Below, piece by piece: positions 40,700-48,937 of a DNA stretch of 64,000 bases. The stretch's first letter is position 1. The number at the start of each line of letters is the position of its first letter. The stretch spans positions 1 to 64,000 of the forward strand of contig NZ_CABHOL010000015.1 of assembly GCF_902168135.1 (NCBI RefSeq), in the 5' to 3' direction. The notes below the pieces were generated by a model. The model saw nothing but the letters and a program-made list of their open reading frames with translations. It was not told the DNA's origin and did no database searches. A program made the position numbers and the translations under genes. This stretch comes from an uncultured Fluviicola sp. (GTDB lineage: Bacteria > Bacteroidota > Bacteroidia > Flavobacteriales_D > Crocinitomicaceae).

Positions 40700-40734
40700 C
40701 ACTATTCCATTTTGGAATTTAAATTGAAATAGTG
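40700..40734. repeat. hairpin in the 5' leader, ending next to the start codon
   Basis: CACTATT (40700-40706) and AATAGTG (40728-40734) pair, and the second arm ends one base before the ATG at 40736. An alternative hairpin ATTCCA/TGGAAT overlaps the first arm. The two folds exclude each other, so this leader could switch access to the start codon, but chance in AT-rich DNA cannot be ruled out. Confidence 0.35.
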
Positions 40735-40735
40735 T

Positions 40736-42577
40736 ATGAACAACTTTTCCTCCTTCATTATCCTGAGTATGCTGACTGCCTTCTCTTCCCTGGGGCAAAC
40801 CGGTCCTGCGGGTGTAGGAAGTCCTGCCACCAACGTATTATGGTTAAAGGCCGACGCAGGAACAAGTACTTCAACAAATGGTTCTCCTTTAGCATCCTGG
40901 ACGGATCAGTCCGGAAACGGAGTTGTTTTAAGCCAATCAAATGTGGCGCAGCAGCCACAGTTCGTGAGTTCATTCATGAACGGATTTCCTGCCATTGAAT
41001 TTGATAACAATGGTTCTACCGGACAAAACGACTACCTGATTACCCCGGACAATCCGATTTTTGATAATACGAACGGCTACAGTTTCTTTACCGTAACCCG
41101 CATGAAAGGATTCGGAGATGCACAGTCCATTATCAGTAAACGGAACAATGTAGGAAATGAAGAAGCTTTTATGCTTTTCTACTATACCGGCAACCGACTG
41201 TTCGTAGATTTTGACAACGACAATAATCGTTTTTCGAACTCGACAATCAGTACCATCAATACTACTAAGATCTATGATTTCTTTTACGACGGGACTTTAA
41301 CTCCGACCATGCGCTCAACAATCTTCGACCAGGAAGTTTTGCAAACCACAAGTACGGAAAGCAGCGCAACAATCGCCGACAAAAATTCTCCGCTGCTTGT
41401 TGGAGCAACGCATACAGGGGATCCGCGACCATTCAACGGGTACATTTCCGAGATCATCATGTTCCGCACAAAGCTGAATGACGCACAACGAACCATCATC
41501 AACAATCATTTATCCGCAAAATACGATGTGCCTTTAAGTTCCAATGATTTGTACGTTGGTGATAATCCGGCAAACGGGAACTACGACCGGAATGTTTCCG
41601 GAATAGGGAGAGATGCAACAGGTTTAACAAATGCTTCATTCGATCCGTCGACCTCTGCGGGTTTGGGGATGCAATCTGTCTCAGGACTGGATAATAATGA
41701 CTATATTATTGCAGGACATGCATTTACAACAAACACTGACATGACTACTGATATTGCAGGAATTGTCGGTACGAATGTTTCCCGCTGGCAGCGTATCTGG
41801 TATTTTGATGTTACGAATACCGGCGCTTCAAACGTTGCCAATATTTCCTTTGATATGAGCGATGGCGGCATGGCCGGCGTAAATTTAGGAGTGACTTCCA
41901 ATTACATTTTGATATACAGAGCAGGGCAAACCGGAGCATGGACAGAGATCGCAGCGGCAAATTCAATTGTAGGTGATCAGATCGTATTTGCCAACCAATC
42001 CATTACACTTGACGGATACTATACATTGGCTACGAAAGATTTCACGTTGAGTCCGCTTCCCGTTGAATTAGTTTCTTTTGATGCATCCCTGGCAGAACGC
42101 AAAGTGGTTCTAAACTGGCAGACAGCAAGCGAGCTCAACAGTAATTATTTTGATATTTTGCGATCAAATGACGGCCAGAACTGGTCCAGTATAGGAACTG
42201 TTCCCGCAAATGGTTCGTCGCAGGTAATCATTGATTATACGCTGACAGACTCATCACCGATGGATGGTGTTTCTTATTATCGTTTAAAGCAAGTCGATCT
42301 GAACGGCAATTTCTACCTGTCTGATATCCGATCAATCAATAACAGCAGCAAAGTAAACCAGGTAAAAATTTACCCGAATCCTACGGATAACGGTTTAGTG
42401 ACTATCATTTCCGATGAACCGATTTCAAGTCTTTTGGTTTATAACGCTCTCGGAAAGGTCGTGTTCGAAGCAAAAATCGATTCGGATGATACTTACTTAT
42501 TGGATACAGAGACTTTTGAATCCGGAATGTACTGGATTAAGCTGAATGGTGAAAATTACAAGCTGATTGTACAGTAA
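40736..42577 (+). CDS. T9SS-sorted surface protein with LamG/DUF8202-like domains
   Basis: This 613-residue protein has the signal peptide MNNFSSFIILSMLTAFSSLGQ. A concanavalin-like (LamG) domain covers about 34-260 (VLWLKADAG, SWTDQSGNG, NGYISEIIMF), followed by a DUF8202-like region containing VSGIGRDATGLTNASFDPS and GLDNNDYIIAG. A PVELVSFDASLAERKVVLNWQT segment comes next, and the T9SS type A sorting domain closes (VKIYPNPTDNGLVTI ... YWIKLNGENYKLIVQ). Proteins with this tail are exported across the outer membrane by the type IX system and fixed to the surface. The tail differs from those of the proteins at 48938, 51098 and 54121, so it did not take part in their duplication. The substrate is not known. 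Confidence 0.85.
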   Translation: MNNFSSFIILSMLTAFSSLGQTGPAGVGSPATNVLWLKADAGTSTSTNGSPLASWTDQSGNGVVLSQSNVAQQPQFVSSFMNGFPAIEFDNNGSTGQNDYLITPDNPIFDNTNGYSFFTVTRMKGFGDAQSIISKRNNVGNEEAFMLFYYTGNRLFVDFDNDNNRFSNSTISTINTTKIYDFFYDGTLTPTMRSTIFDQEVLQTTSTESSATIADKNSPLLVGATHTGDPRPFNGYISEIIMFRTKLNDAQRTIINNHLSAKYDVPLSSNDLYVGDNPANGNYDRNVSGIGRDATGLTNASFDPSTSAGLGMQSVSGLDNNDYIIAGHAFTTNTDMTTDIAGIVGTNVSRWQRIWYFDVTNTGASNVANISFDMSDGGMAGVNLGVTSNYILIYRAGQTGAWTEIAAANSIVGDQIVFANQSITLDGYYTLATKDFTLSPLPVELVSFDASLAERKVVLNWQTASELNSNYFDILRSNDGQNWSSIGTVPANGSSQVIIDYTLTDSSPMDGVSYYRLKQVDLNGNFYLSDIRSINNSSKVNQVKIYPNPTDNGLVTIISDEPISSLLVYNALGKVVFEAKIDSDDTYLLDTETFESGMYWIKLNGENYKLIVQ

Positions 42578-42583
42578 TGAATT

Positions 42584-42652
42584 ATCAATTATAAAAAGTT
42601 TAATTATCAAGAGGATTCTCCGCTGGATGCCTCTTGATAATTTATAATTGAT
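42584..42652. terminator. nested inverted repeat between convergent genes
   Basis: Outer arms ATCAATTATA (42584-42593) and TATAATTGAT (42643-42652), inner arms ATTATCAAGAGG (42603-42614) and CCTCTTGATAAT (42630-42641): both pairs are perfect. The element fills the gap between the stops at 42577 and 42667 and very likely ends both transcripts, or is a dispersed repeat. Confidence 0.7.
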
Positions 42653-42666
42653 CGTTTAAATGATCT

Positions 42667-43521
42667 TTAAATCCGGATTCCCACCACACAAATATCATCC
42701 ACCTGTTCCTGTTTTCCCCTCCAGTTATTGTAGTTTAAAAGTAACTCTTTGCGCTGTTCGCGTAACTCGAAATCGCGGATGGAAATCAGTAGATTTCGGA
42801 AACGTTGCCGATTGAATTTCTTCACGTTCTCGCCTCCGAATTGGTCGGTATAACCATCTGAAAACAAGTAAAACTGATCGCCTTTTTGCAGTCCGAAGTG
42901 AATGGTCTCAAACTCTTTGGTTTCTTTGGAAGCATGTCCTATGGCATCCGGACCTTTCCTGAATTCTACCAATTCACCGTCTCTTACCAGGATCAAAGGT
43001 CTTCCTGCCCCGCAAAACGATCCCTTCATTTGAGAAAGATTGAACTTGCAAAATACCAGGTCCATCCCATCGCGGGTAGTTCCTTCCGTTAAATGTTCAT
43101 TAAACAGACTGGTCAACTCACTATCCAGCAATGCTACAATTTTTGCCGGATCCGAAAGTCCTTCCAGGCGGATAATTTGTCTGAGCAAAGCATTCCCTGC
43201 GATGTTCACCATAGCCCCGGGAACACCATGTCCGGTACAATCTCCCACAGCGAAATAAATATCGTCATGATGCTGGAAAATCCAATAGAAATCACCGCTT
43301 ACAATGTCCTTCGGCTGAAAAATGACAAAGGCGTCCGAAAAAATATTCCGGAAAATCCGCTCGTTCGGCAAAATGCTTCGCTGCAGACTTCCTGCGTAGC
43401 GCATGCTTTCAAGTAAGGTTTGGGACTGTTGTTCCAAATAAGCAATTCGACTGGCAAGTTCTCCGGAAACCAAATCGGGTTCTGATACCGGAACCTGCTC
43501 TTCCAAAACGAGCGTGTTCAT
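42667..43521 (-). CDS. SpoIIE-family PP2C-type serine phosphatase
   Basis: This 284-residue cytoplasmic protein has a short helix (about 25-45, ASRIAYLEQQSQTLLESM), the linker SLQRSILPNERIF, and a SpoIIE/RsbU phosphatase domain from about 55 to the end. Metal-binding motifs are DIVSGDFYWIF, VGDCTGHGVPGAMVNIAG, SDGYTDQFGG, and the final DDICVVGIRI. Such phosphatases remove phosphate from anti-sigma-factor antagonists or related signalling proteins. No sensor domain is attached, and no anti-sigma gene is adjacent, so its target cannot be told. It is monocistronic and followed by a nested terminator. Confidence 0.9.
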   Translation of the reverse strand: MNTLVLEEQVPVSEPDLVSGELASRIAYLEQQSQTLLESMRYAGSLQRSILPNERIFRNIFSDAFVIFQPKDIVSGDFYWIFQHHDDIYFAVGDCTGHGVPGAMVNIAGNALLRQIIRLEGLSDPAKIVALLDSELTSLFNEHLTEGTTRDGMDLVFCKFNLSQMKGSFCGAGRPLILVRDGELVEFRKGPDAIGHASKETKEFETIHFGLQKGDQFYLFSDGYTDQFGGENVKKFNRQRFRNLLISIRDFELREQRKELLLNYNNWRGKQEQVDDICVVGIRI

Positions 43522-43749
43522 CGTGTAAAAAATAACATTGAAAATGGATTGTTGCTGATGGATTTCAGAGGTTCAGCAACCTCACGGGTGAATTCAGACC
43601 CTACAGAAACGGGTAAAGCGCCAGAAGGATCGGCGCATGCTAATTCGATATGTCGAAATGAATTTCACGCAGTAAAACTAATCAATTTTCGCACAATTAT
43701 GAATACCTGATTCCTAATTGTTCCTCGTTTTCCTTTTTTCAATAAAAAA

Positions 43750-43772
43750 GGAACGCATGCTTCACGTCCCTA
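43750..43772. repeat. degenerate GTAGGGAC-family element (copy F)
   Basis: GGAACGCATGCTTCACGTCCCTA is the core with imperfect arms (GGAACG against CGTCCC, one mismatch). The CATGC...ACGTCCCTA string closely follows copy E at 29895, and it stands 10 bases before copy D. The rest of the 292-nt gap between 43522 and 43813 holds no reading frame or clear signal. Confidence 0.45.
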
Positions 43773-43782
43773 ATTTCACTTT

Positions 43783-43813
43783 AAGTAAGGGTGAAAAATT
43801 TTCACCCTTACTT
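43783..43813. repeat. 31-bp palindrome, family GTAAGGGTG (copy D), touching a stop codon
   Basis: AAGTAAGGGTGAAAA (43783-43797) pairs exactly with TTTTCACCCTTACTT (43799-43813) around a single base. Its last base abuts the stop codon of the DsbA-like gene at 43814, so it may terminate that transcript. Against copy C, two bases in each arm differ and still pair. Confidence 0.9.
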
Positions 43814-44446
43814 TTATCCTTTTAAAACTTCCTGAATCGTCTGCTCAAAATGTTCGATTGGCTGAGCTCCTGAAATGGCGTATTTCCGATCAAAAACAAA
43901 GAACGGAACACCTCTTACTCCAATTTGCTGTGCCTCTGAAATATCGTTTCTCACAGCATTGGCAAACCTTGTTTCATCTTCCAGAACTTCTTTTACATCC
44001 AAAGCGTTCAGCCCGATTCCAACGCACAGTTCCATGAGGGTGTCTTTATCATTCAAATCTCTCCCCTCGGTGAAATAGGCTTTGAAGAACTTTTCCTCTA
44101 TCGGATCGCCCAGACCTTTGGTTTTCGCCAACTGGATCAAGCGATGTGCATCAAAAGAATTTGAAACGACCGCTTTTTCGAACTGGTAATCCAGGCCAAC
44201 TTCCGCTGCGCGGGCTACTACACCAGCATGCATTTGTTTGGATTCTTCCACGGACACGCCTTTTCGTTCAGCCAGGTATTCATATACGTTCTTATCGGGC
44301 TGCGGAACGATTGTCGGATCGAGCTGAAAGCTTTTCCATTCAATCTCAAAGTGCTGATCCGGGAACTGGTCCAAAGCAGTTTCCAAATGTCTTTTCCCGA
44401 TATAACAAAACGGACACATGATGTCCGACCAAATTTCAATTTTCAT
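43814..44446 (-). CDS. DsbA-family FrnE-like oxidoreductase
   Basis: This 210-residue thioredoxin-fold protein has the active site CPFC at residues 11-14 (SDIMCPFCYIGKRHLE). FEIEWKSFQLDPTIVPQPDK follows the FrnE (DsbA-like) pattern, and GVRGVPFFVFDRKYAISGAQ closes with the cis-Pro loop VPFF. There is no signal peptide, so it is cytoplasmic, unlike classic DsbA. FrnE proteins link to disulphide exchange and oxidative or metal stress. The start codon stands four bases after a good promoter box, so it may be leaderless. Confidence 0.9.
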   Translation of the reverse strand: MKIEIWSDIMCPFCYIGKRHLETALDQFPDQHFEIEWKSFQLDPTIVPQPDKNVYEYLAERKGVSVEESKQMHAGVVARAAEVGLDYQFEKAVVSNSFDAHRLIQLAKTKGLGDPIEEKFFKAYFTEGRDLNDKDTLMELCVGIGLNALDVKEVLEDETRFANAVRNDISEAQQIGVRGVPFFVFDRKYAISGAQPIEHFEQTIQEVLKG

Positions 44447-44450
44447 GCAC

Positions 44451-44483
44451 CAAAGTTACATCAATTTACCCTGGTAAATACAA
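44451..44483 (-). promoter_or_regulatory. promoter of the DsbA-like gene, start codon 4 nt away
   Basis: Minus strand TTG (44481-44483), 22-base spacer, then TAACTTTG (44451-44458), a perfect TAnnTTTG. The ATG begins four bases after the box. The promoter overlaps the 3' end of the upstream hydrolase gene, so the two are not one transcript or are only partly so. Confidence 0.6.
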
Positions 44484-45158
44484 ACTTAACAATTGTTGGG
44501 CCAGTTGATCGGAGGGAACTAAGTTTATAGGATGCAACCAATCCGCGATCTCAGTATAACTTCCATTTCTCAGCAGGTGTTGAACTTCCGCCGTTTCCTC
44601 TTTGGTTACCATCGCATCTTTTTCTCCTCTCAACAAGTGAACAGGAACTTGAATATGATGAAAATCATAAGATTTCAATGCCGGTTTATTTCCCAATTCA
44701 AGCATCATTTTTGCGGTAGCCTGCAAAACTGTCCTCCAGCTATTTTCTCCGTGAAGAGATTTCAGATAAGCAACAAATGAAGGAACTTTTTCTTCTATTT
44801 TTTCCGCATTCAGCATTTTTGCTTCCTTCTCAGCGCTCTCGGGATTCCAGTCGAATTTGGTTCCCAAAGTCACGAGTTTCTCCATGGACCCCGGATTCAG
44901 GCTTTCCAATTTCAACGCCACATAACCACCCATGCTGTATCCGAAAATCATTGGTTTTTGGATGTCGTTTTGCTGCATGAAATCTTTCAGGTTTTGAGCA
45001 AACAATTCGATGGAGAAATCAGCTGCTCCGGTTGATTTCGTTCCGTGCCCGTCAAATTCAAGTGTATAAACATGGAAGTGTTCCGACAATTGAGAGGCCA
45101 ATTGTTCAAACTGGGATTTGGCACCAAGTGCTCCGTGAAGAATGATCAAGTTTTTCAT
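44466..45158 (-). CDS. alpha/beta-hydrolase
   Basis: This 230-residue protein has the alpha/beta-hydrolase fold: an oxyanion region LHGALGAKSQFE (about 8-19), the nucleophile elbow GYSMGG (Ser75 in IFGYSMGGYVALKL), and a likely catalytic His near ADWLHPINLVP with the acid in LLRGEKDAMVTKEE. No signal peptide is present. This is the generic esterase/lipase or MenH-like group, and I cannot name the substrate. It is separated from the upstream lipoprotein gene by a strong hairpin and overlapped at its 3' end by the promoter of the DsbA-like gene. Confidence 0.85.
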   Translation of the reverse strand: MKNLIILHGALGAKSQFEQLASQLSEHFHVYTLEFDGHGTKSTGAADFSIELFAQNLKDFMQQNDIQKPMIFGYSMGGYVALKLESLNPGSMEKLVTLGTKFDWNPESAEKEAKMLNAEKIEEKVPSFVAYLKSLHGENSWRTVLQATAKMMLELGNKPALKSYDFHHIQVPVHLLRGEKDAMVTKEETAEVQHLLRNGSYTEIADWLHPINLVPSDQLAQQLLSLYLPG

Positions 45159-45176
45159 ACGCGAATATAAAAAGAA

Positions 45177-45212
45177 ATCCGTCTCCCATCCTATGACAGA
45201 CGGAAGACGGAT
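45177..45212 (-). terminator. hairpin terminator after lipoprotein gene
   Basis: On the minus strand ATCCGTCT (45205-45212) pairs with AGACGGAT (45177-45184), followed by TTCTTTTTAT. It lies in the gap before the hydrolase start at 45158 and about 63 bases past the lipoprotein stop at 45275. Confidence 0.6.
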
Positions 45213-45274
45213 CCGGGCTTTGAGTTGAGTTACAGAAGCGCCCTTGTTTTAAGTAGGATTGGTTATTGAGTATC

Positions 45275-46000
45275 TTACTTCACAGTTACAGCGATCTTGG
45301 AGATGTGGTCGCCGTCCCAGGTTACTTCAACAGTTTCGTACCAAAGTTCTGCCGAACAAACGTATGTTCCGTCTGCTTTGATGTTGGAGATTGAAAGTCC
45401 CTGAGTTGCAGGATCACCAAACATTGGCTCACCGTTTTCGGTAGTGATATTGTAAGGGTCCACCCCTTCTTTCACATATTTCTTCGCTGCTTCCAGGATA
45501 CGTCCGCCTTCGGTGAATTCATTCAGGAATGCTTTCATGCGGTCGCTTACTTTCACGGTAGCTTCATCTTTCAAAGTTCCCATATCCAGGGTAGCAGTTG
45601 CATCAGCGTATGATTTAACCTCGATGGTGTATTTTCCGTTAACATCAAGCAGGTATAAATTACTTTTGTCCGGGCTTGTTGTCAGGTCTAAATCTCTTAC
45701 AAAAGGACCGGCAACCAGGAAGTCCACTTCTTCCACTTCTTTATCTCCTTCTTTCACGGAAAGGAAGTAGTCTCCGTTTTCTGCTTTCACATCCACAACC
45801 ACATAAATCTTACCTTCCGGAGCGACCAATGTTTGCTGTTCTTTTTCACTTACCAGAACTGAGCTCGCTTTAAAATCAACGGTCATTTTTTGTTCATCGA
45901 ATGTAACTTCTGTTCCTTTTTTAATGGATACGGGTGGTGTTTCCGAACAGGATCCAAGGAATAATCCGCCTAGTACCACCGGTAGAATAAATAATTTCAT
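45275..46000 (-). CDS. lipoprotein with two beta-rich domains, function unknown
   Basis: This 241-residue lipoprotein starts at 46000, giving MKLFILPVVLGGLFLGSC with lipobox Cys18. The longer frame to 46036 begins before the -7 box at 46020 and is rejected. Residues about 27-140 are a beta sandwich (KMTVDFKASSVLVSEKEQ; KIYVVVDVKAENGDYFL), reminiscent of DUF4352-like immunoprotective domains, with a hydrophobic ledge (VDFLVAGPFVRDLDLTT). Residues about 160-241 form a second part with mixed helix and strand (MKAFLNEFTEGGRILEAAKKY) ending in CSAELWYETVEVTWDGDHI. I do not recognise the second domain. It probably stands at the cell surface or in the periplasm. Confidence 0.65.
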   Translation of the reverse strand: MKLFILPVVLGGLFLGSCSETPPVSIKKGTEVTFDEQKMTVDFKASSVLVSEKEQQTLVAPEGKIYVVVDVKAENGDYFLSVKEGDKEVEEVDFLVAGPFVRDLDLTTSPDKSNLYLLDVNGKYTIEVKSYADATATLDMGTLKDEATVKVSDRMKAFLNEFTEGGRILEAAKKYVKEGVDPYNITTENGEPMFGDPATQGLSISNIKADGTYVCSAELWYETVEVTWDGDHISKIAVTVK

Positions 46001-46019
46001 AGTTCGTGTGTATTTGCCA

Positions 46020-46027
46020 CAAAAGTA
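46020..46027 (-). promoter_or_regulatory. -7 box for lipoprotein gene
   Basis: Minus strand TACTTTTG is a perfect TAnnTTTG, 19 bases before the ATG at 46000. It excludes the longer in-frame start at 46036. Confidence 0.45.
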
Positions 46028-46137
46028 TGGCAACAAAAGGAAGGAAACGACCTGTTTTGGTGTTCGAACTGTACCAATTGGTAAGCGTGCCTGTTTTTCA
46101 AATAAGTGTAACCAACTGCTATCCGAAGGTTGTACTT

Positions 46138-48084
46138 TTAATCAAAAAGTGTGTCGTACGGAATGGAGAAAAAGACGGTTGTTCCCTGCATTGGAACGGA
46201 ACTGATCTCAAATTTGAAAGCCCCTTTTCGTTTTTTATTCAATAACTGAATGCGTTTTTCCGTGATTTGAATAGCAACCGATTCATGGCTCTTCTTTTCA
46301 CGTGGCTGGTCCTCCATGGAAAATCCTTTCCCATTATCCGAAATACGAATCTCGAGCTCTTTATCCGTCTTTTTGTACGAAATGTGCAATTCTCCGGATT
46401 TATCGGAATCCGAAAACCCGTGTTCGATCGCATTTTCAATGAAAGGCTGGATCAGCATCGGCGGCAGCAGTACATTGTCTGAGGACAACTGCTCATCAAT
46501 CTCAATGGTATAATTGAATGAATCGGTAAAACGCAGCTGCTGTAAACGGATATAATCTCTCAGCCAATTTAATTCATCTGAAAGCGGGATGCTATCCTTG
46601 GAAGAATGTTGCAAAATGGCACGGACCAGACGTGCAAAAGAAGTAAGCAGTTTCCCGGACTCTTCCGTGTCTTTCCGCAGCATGAAGGTGTGGATAGCAT
46701 GGAGCACATTGAAAGTAAAATGCGGGTTCATCTGGCTCTGCAGCAGGCGCTGCTCCATTTCCATGGTTGCTTTTTCCGACCTCAACCGGTTGTTGCGAAT
46801 TATAATAACAGCCATAATACTAATCAGAATCAATAAAAGGATTATGCCGAAAACCAGGTAATTGCGCTGTCTGATTTGTAAGTCTTTTAGTTCGTTATCC
46901 CTTTTAAGCTGCCTGTTTTCTGCCTGCTTCTTTTCGGTTTCGTATTCTTCCTTCATCCGGGAAATTCCATGCTGCACATCCAACTGGTCATTCTGTTCCC
47001 GAACTTCATTTGCCTGTTCAAAGTATTGTAAAGCCACTTCTGTTTTTCCCATCGCCTTATAAACCTTATAATATTCCCACAGCAGGTTTCCTTCCTGTAT
47101 GGCATAAAGCTTATTGCCCTTAATCAGTTTATGTTTTTCTCTCAATACCGAAAGTGCCTTGTCGAACTGTTTGAGTTTCGTGTACCCAACGGCCTGAATG
47201 AGCGATAACTTTGCCAGGTTAAATGTATCTTTTTGCTTTTGAAAATACGTTTCGCATTCAGCCGCCAATTCCAGGCCTTTGCGTGCTTTTCCGGTTTCTA
47301 CATATACGTGTGCAAGATTCGCCTGACAGTACATGATCACATTTTGCTGCTTGTACGTTTGCTGGATGCTCAATGCTTCTTCCAGGTAAGGTCCGGCTTC
47401 TTTAAAACGGTCCTGCTGAGCCAGCATTCCACCTAAATTTATCAATATCATGGATTTCCCCACAAAATCCTTCAATTCTTCCCGTATATGGATTGCGCGC
47501 AAATAGTAATCCTTAGCTTCATTGTAGCGCTGCAGTTGAGTTAAAGCTATGGCAATCCTTCCGCAGATCTTCGCCACATCGGGTTTAGCATTGTTCTTTT
47601 CTTTGTATTCCAACAACTCAAACAGCAGCTGAAGTTCTTTATCAAATTCTTTCTGGTAGAAATAGTAAAGTGTATAAAACCCTTTGTTTGACATGATCGC
47701 AGGTTTGTCTCCCAGTCGTTCAAAGATACTGTCTGCTTTTTGCAGGTTGTGTTTCGACTTCGACCAGTCCTTTTCCATGCAGTAGTAGTAACCATGAGCA
47801 GAATGACCTAATCCGATTCCCTTCGGGTAATTCAATTTCCGGGATAATCTCAGGACACTGTCACTATAAGCTTTAAACAAAGCATTGTTTTTTTGAGCAT
47901 ACCGGATTCCAACATCGTAATACAGATTTACCTTGAGTGTATCCTCTTTCTGGTACCGAAGTTTGGTCAACAAACTGTCTAATGGAGGTTGGCCGTAAGA
48001 CGCTCCTGCAAACAGACAGCAGAGAACAAATGCAGTCAAACGGATTTTTGTGAATAAGGGGGTCGGTTTTTTTAAAAAAAACAT
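46138..48084 (-). CDS. LytS-type sensor histidine kinase with TPR sensor region
   Basis: This 648-residue membrane kinase has a signal or anchor at 12-31 (IRLTAFVLCCLFAGASYG). About 350 residues of TPR-like repeats follow in the periplasm (AKDYYLRAIHIREELKDF; AGPYLEEALSIQQTYKQ), then one membrane helix (LVFGIILLLILISIMAVIII). The catalytic end is of the His_kinase (PF06580) type: the phosphoacceptor helix NPHFTFNVLHAIHTFM, the N-box PFIENAIEHGF and the G-box DNGKGF. It pairs with the LytTR regulator whose stop is 21 nt upstream, so both are made together. TPR sensors of this kind are common in Bacteroidota; the signal sensed is unknown. Confidence 0.93.
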   Translation of the reverse strand: MFFLKKPTPLFTKIRLTAFVLCCLFAGASYGQPPLDSLLTKLRYQKEDTLKVNLYYDVGIRYAQKNNALFKAYSDSVLRLSRKLNYPKGIGLGHSAHGYYYCMEKDWSKSKHNLQKADSIFERLGDKPAIMSNKGFYTLYYFYQKEFDKELQLLFELLEYKEKNNAKPDVAKICGRIAIALTQLQRYNEAKDYYLRAIHIREELKDFVGKSMILINLGGMLAQQDRFKEAGPYLEEALSIQQTYKQQNVIMYCQANLAHVYVETGKARKGLELAAECETYFQKQKDTFNLAKLSLIQAVGYTKLKQFDKALSVLREKHKLIKGNKLYAIQEGNLLWEYYKVYKAMGKTEVALQYFEQANEVREQNDQLDVQHGISRMKEEYETEKKQAENRQLKRDNELKDLQIRQRNYLVFGIILLLILISIMAVIIIRNNRLRSEKATMEMEQRLLQSQMNPHFTFNVLHAIHTFMLRKDTEESGKLLTSFARLVRAILQHSSKDSIPLSDELNWLRDYIRLQQLRFTDSFNYTIEIDEQLSSDNVLLPPMLIQPFIENAIEHGFSDSDKSGELHISYKKTDKELEIRISDNGKGFSMEDQPREKKSHESVAIQITEKRIQLLNKKRKGAFKFEISSVPMQGTTVFFSIPYDTLFD

Positions 48085-48105
48085 GGGTGTCAGATTTTAT
48101 TGCTA

Positions 48106-48855
48106 TTACTGGTAATTCGACTTGAAATGGGCCAAAACCTCTTCTTTCTTACGGGTAGAAACCGGTATTTCGATGCCATTCGGAAGGATCAGGAATCCCC
48201 CGTTCCGTTTGTCGAATTGGGTAACATGGCGCATGTTTACCAGGTAACTTTGGTGTGTTCGGATGAAGTGATTGTTGTCAATGATATTTTCAAAATGGGC
48301 AAGGGTTTTGGAAACCAGGATTTCTTTTCGATTCGTGAAGAAAAAATGGGTATAAGCACCGTCTGCCAGGCAGTAAGTAATGTCGTCAACATCTACAATA
48401 TGCAGCATATCTGCGGTATTCAATACAATCCGCTTAGATTCCGCACTTTTAAACTGGTTGCGAAATACATCCAATTGCTCCAGGATTCTATCATTCTGAA
48501 TGCGTTTATGAGCTTTCAATATCGCAGCAGTCAGGTCGGACGGATCGAAAGGCTTTAACAGGTAATCCAGGGCTGAAACCTGGAAAGCTTTAAGTGCGAA
48601 ATCATTGTAAGCCGTGATGAAAATTGTGGGAATGTAACGAGGGGCAATGGTTTGCAGGATATCAAAGCCGGTTTTGTCATGCAGTTGGATATCCAGCAGA
48701 AGCAAATCGGGATCAAACTCTTTAATTGCATCCAGTGCGCCCGGAACGCTGTCCGACTCACGGATAACCAGGTTATCAATACCGGTTCGGGACAATACCA
48801 TCAGGCAGTTTTCCCTTGCCATTTTTTCGTCATCTACAATCAAGATTTTCATCAC
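48106..48855 (-). CDS. LytTR-type response regulator
   Basis: This 249-residue protein has a receiver domain with the acidic pocket VDDEKMA (Asp8, Asp9), the phosphoacceptor Asp55 in LLLLDIQLHDKTG, and the switch Thr/Lys region IFITAYND ... LLKPFDPSDL. A LytTR DNA-binding domain follows from about 145 to the end (LHIVDVDDITYCLADGAYTHFF; FIRTHQSYLVNMRHV). LytTR regulators bind imperfect direct repeats; I could not point to a matching site. It is the upstream gene of the two-gene system and begins three codons after its best -7 box candidate would allow. MMKIL leaves two possible ATGs. Confidence 0.95.
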   Translation of the reverse strand: MMKILIVDDEKMARENCLMVLSRTGIDNLVIRESDSVPGALDAIKEFDPDLLLLDIQLHDKTGFDILQTIAPRYIPTIFITAYNDFALKAFQVSALDYLLKPFDPSDLTAAILKAHKRIQNDRILEQLDVFRNQFKSAESKRIVLNTADMLHIVDVDDITYCLADGAYTHFFFTNRKEILVSKTLAHFENIIDNNHFIRTHQSYLVNMRHVTQFDKRNGGFLILPNGIEIPVSTRKKEEVLAHFKSNYQ

Positions 48856-48888
48856 TGGAGGTTAAAATAGAGGCTACAAAAATACGAA

Positions 48889-48916
48889 AATCCGTATGTC
48901 AGCCGACATACGGATT
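48889..48916 (-). terminator. hairpin terminator, AATCCGTATG type
   Basis: AATCCGTATGTC (48889-48900) and GACATACGGATT (48905-48916) pair perfectly around AGCC. It lies 22 bases past the stop of the T9SS gene at 48938 and just before the response-regulator promoter. The outer bases share the AATCCG/CGGATT core with three other hairpins in this region. Confidence 0.75.
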
Positions 48917-48937
48917 ACAATGTATCTTGTTAAATTC

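Noticed and set aside
42667-43521. SpoIIE protein as half of a sigma-factor partner-switching operon
   Set aside because: No anti-sigma (HATPase) or STAS antagonist gene stands beside it, so the context does not support this.
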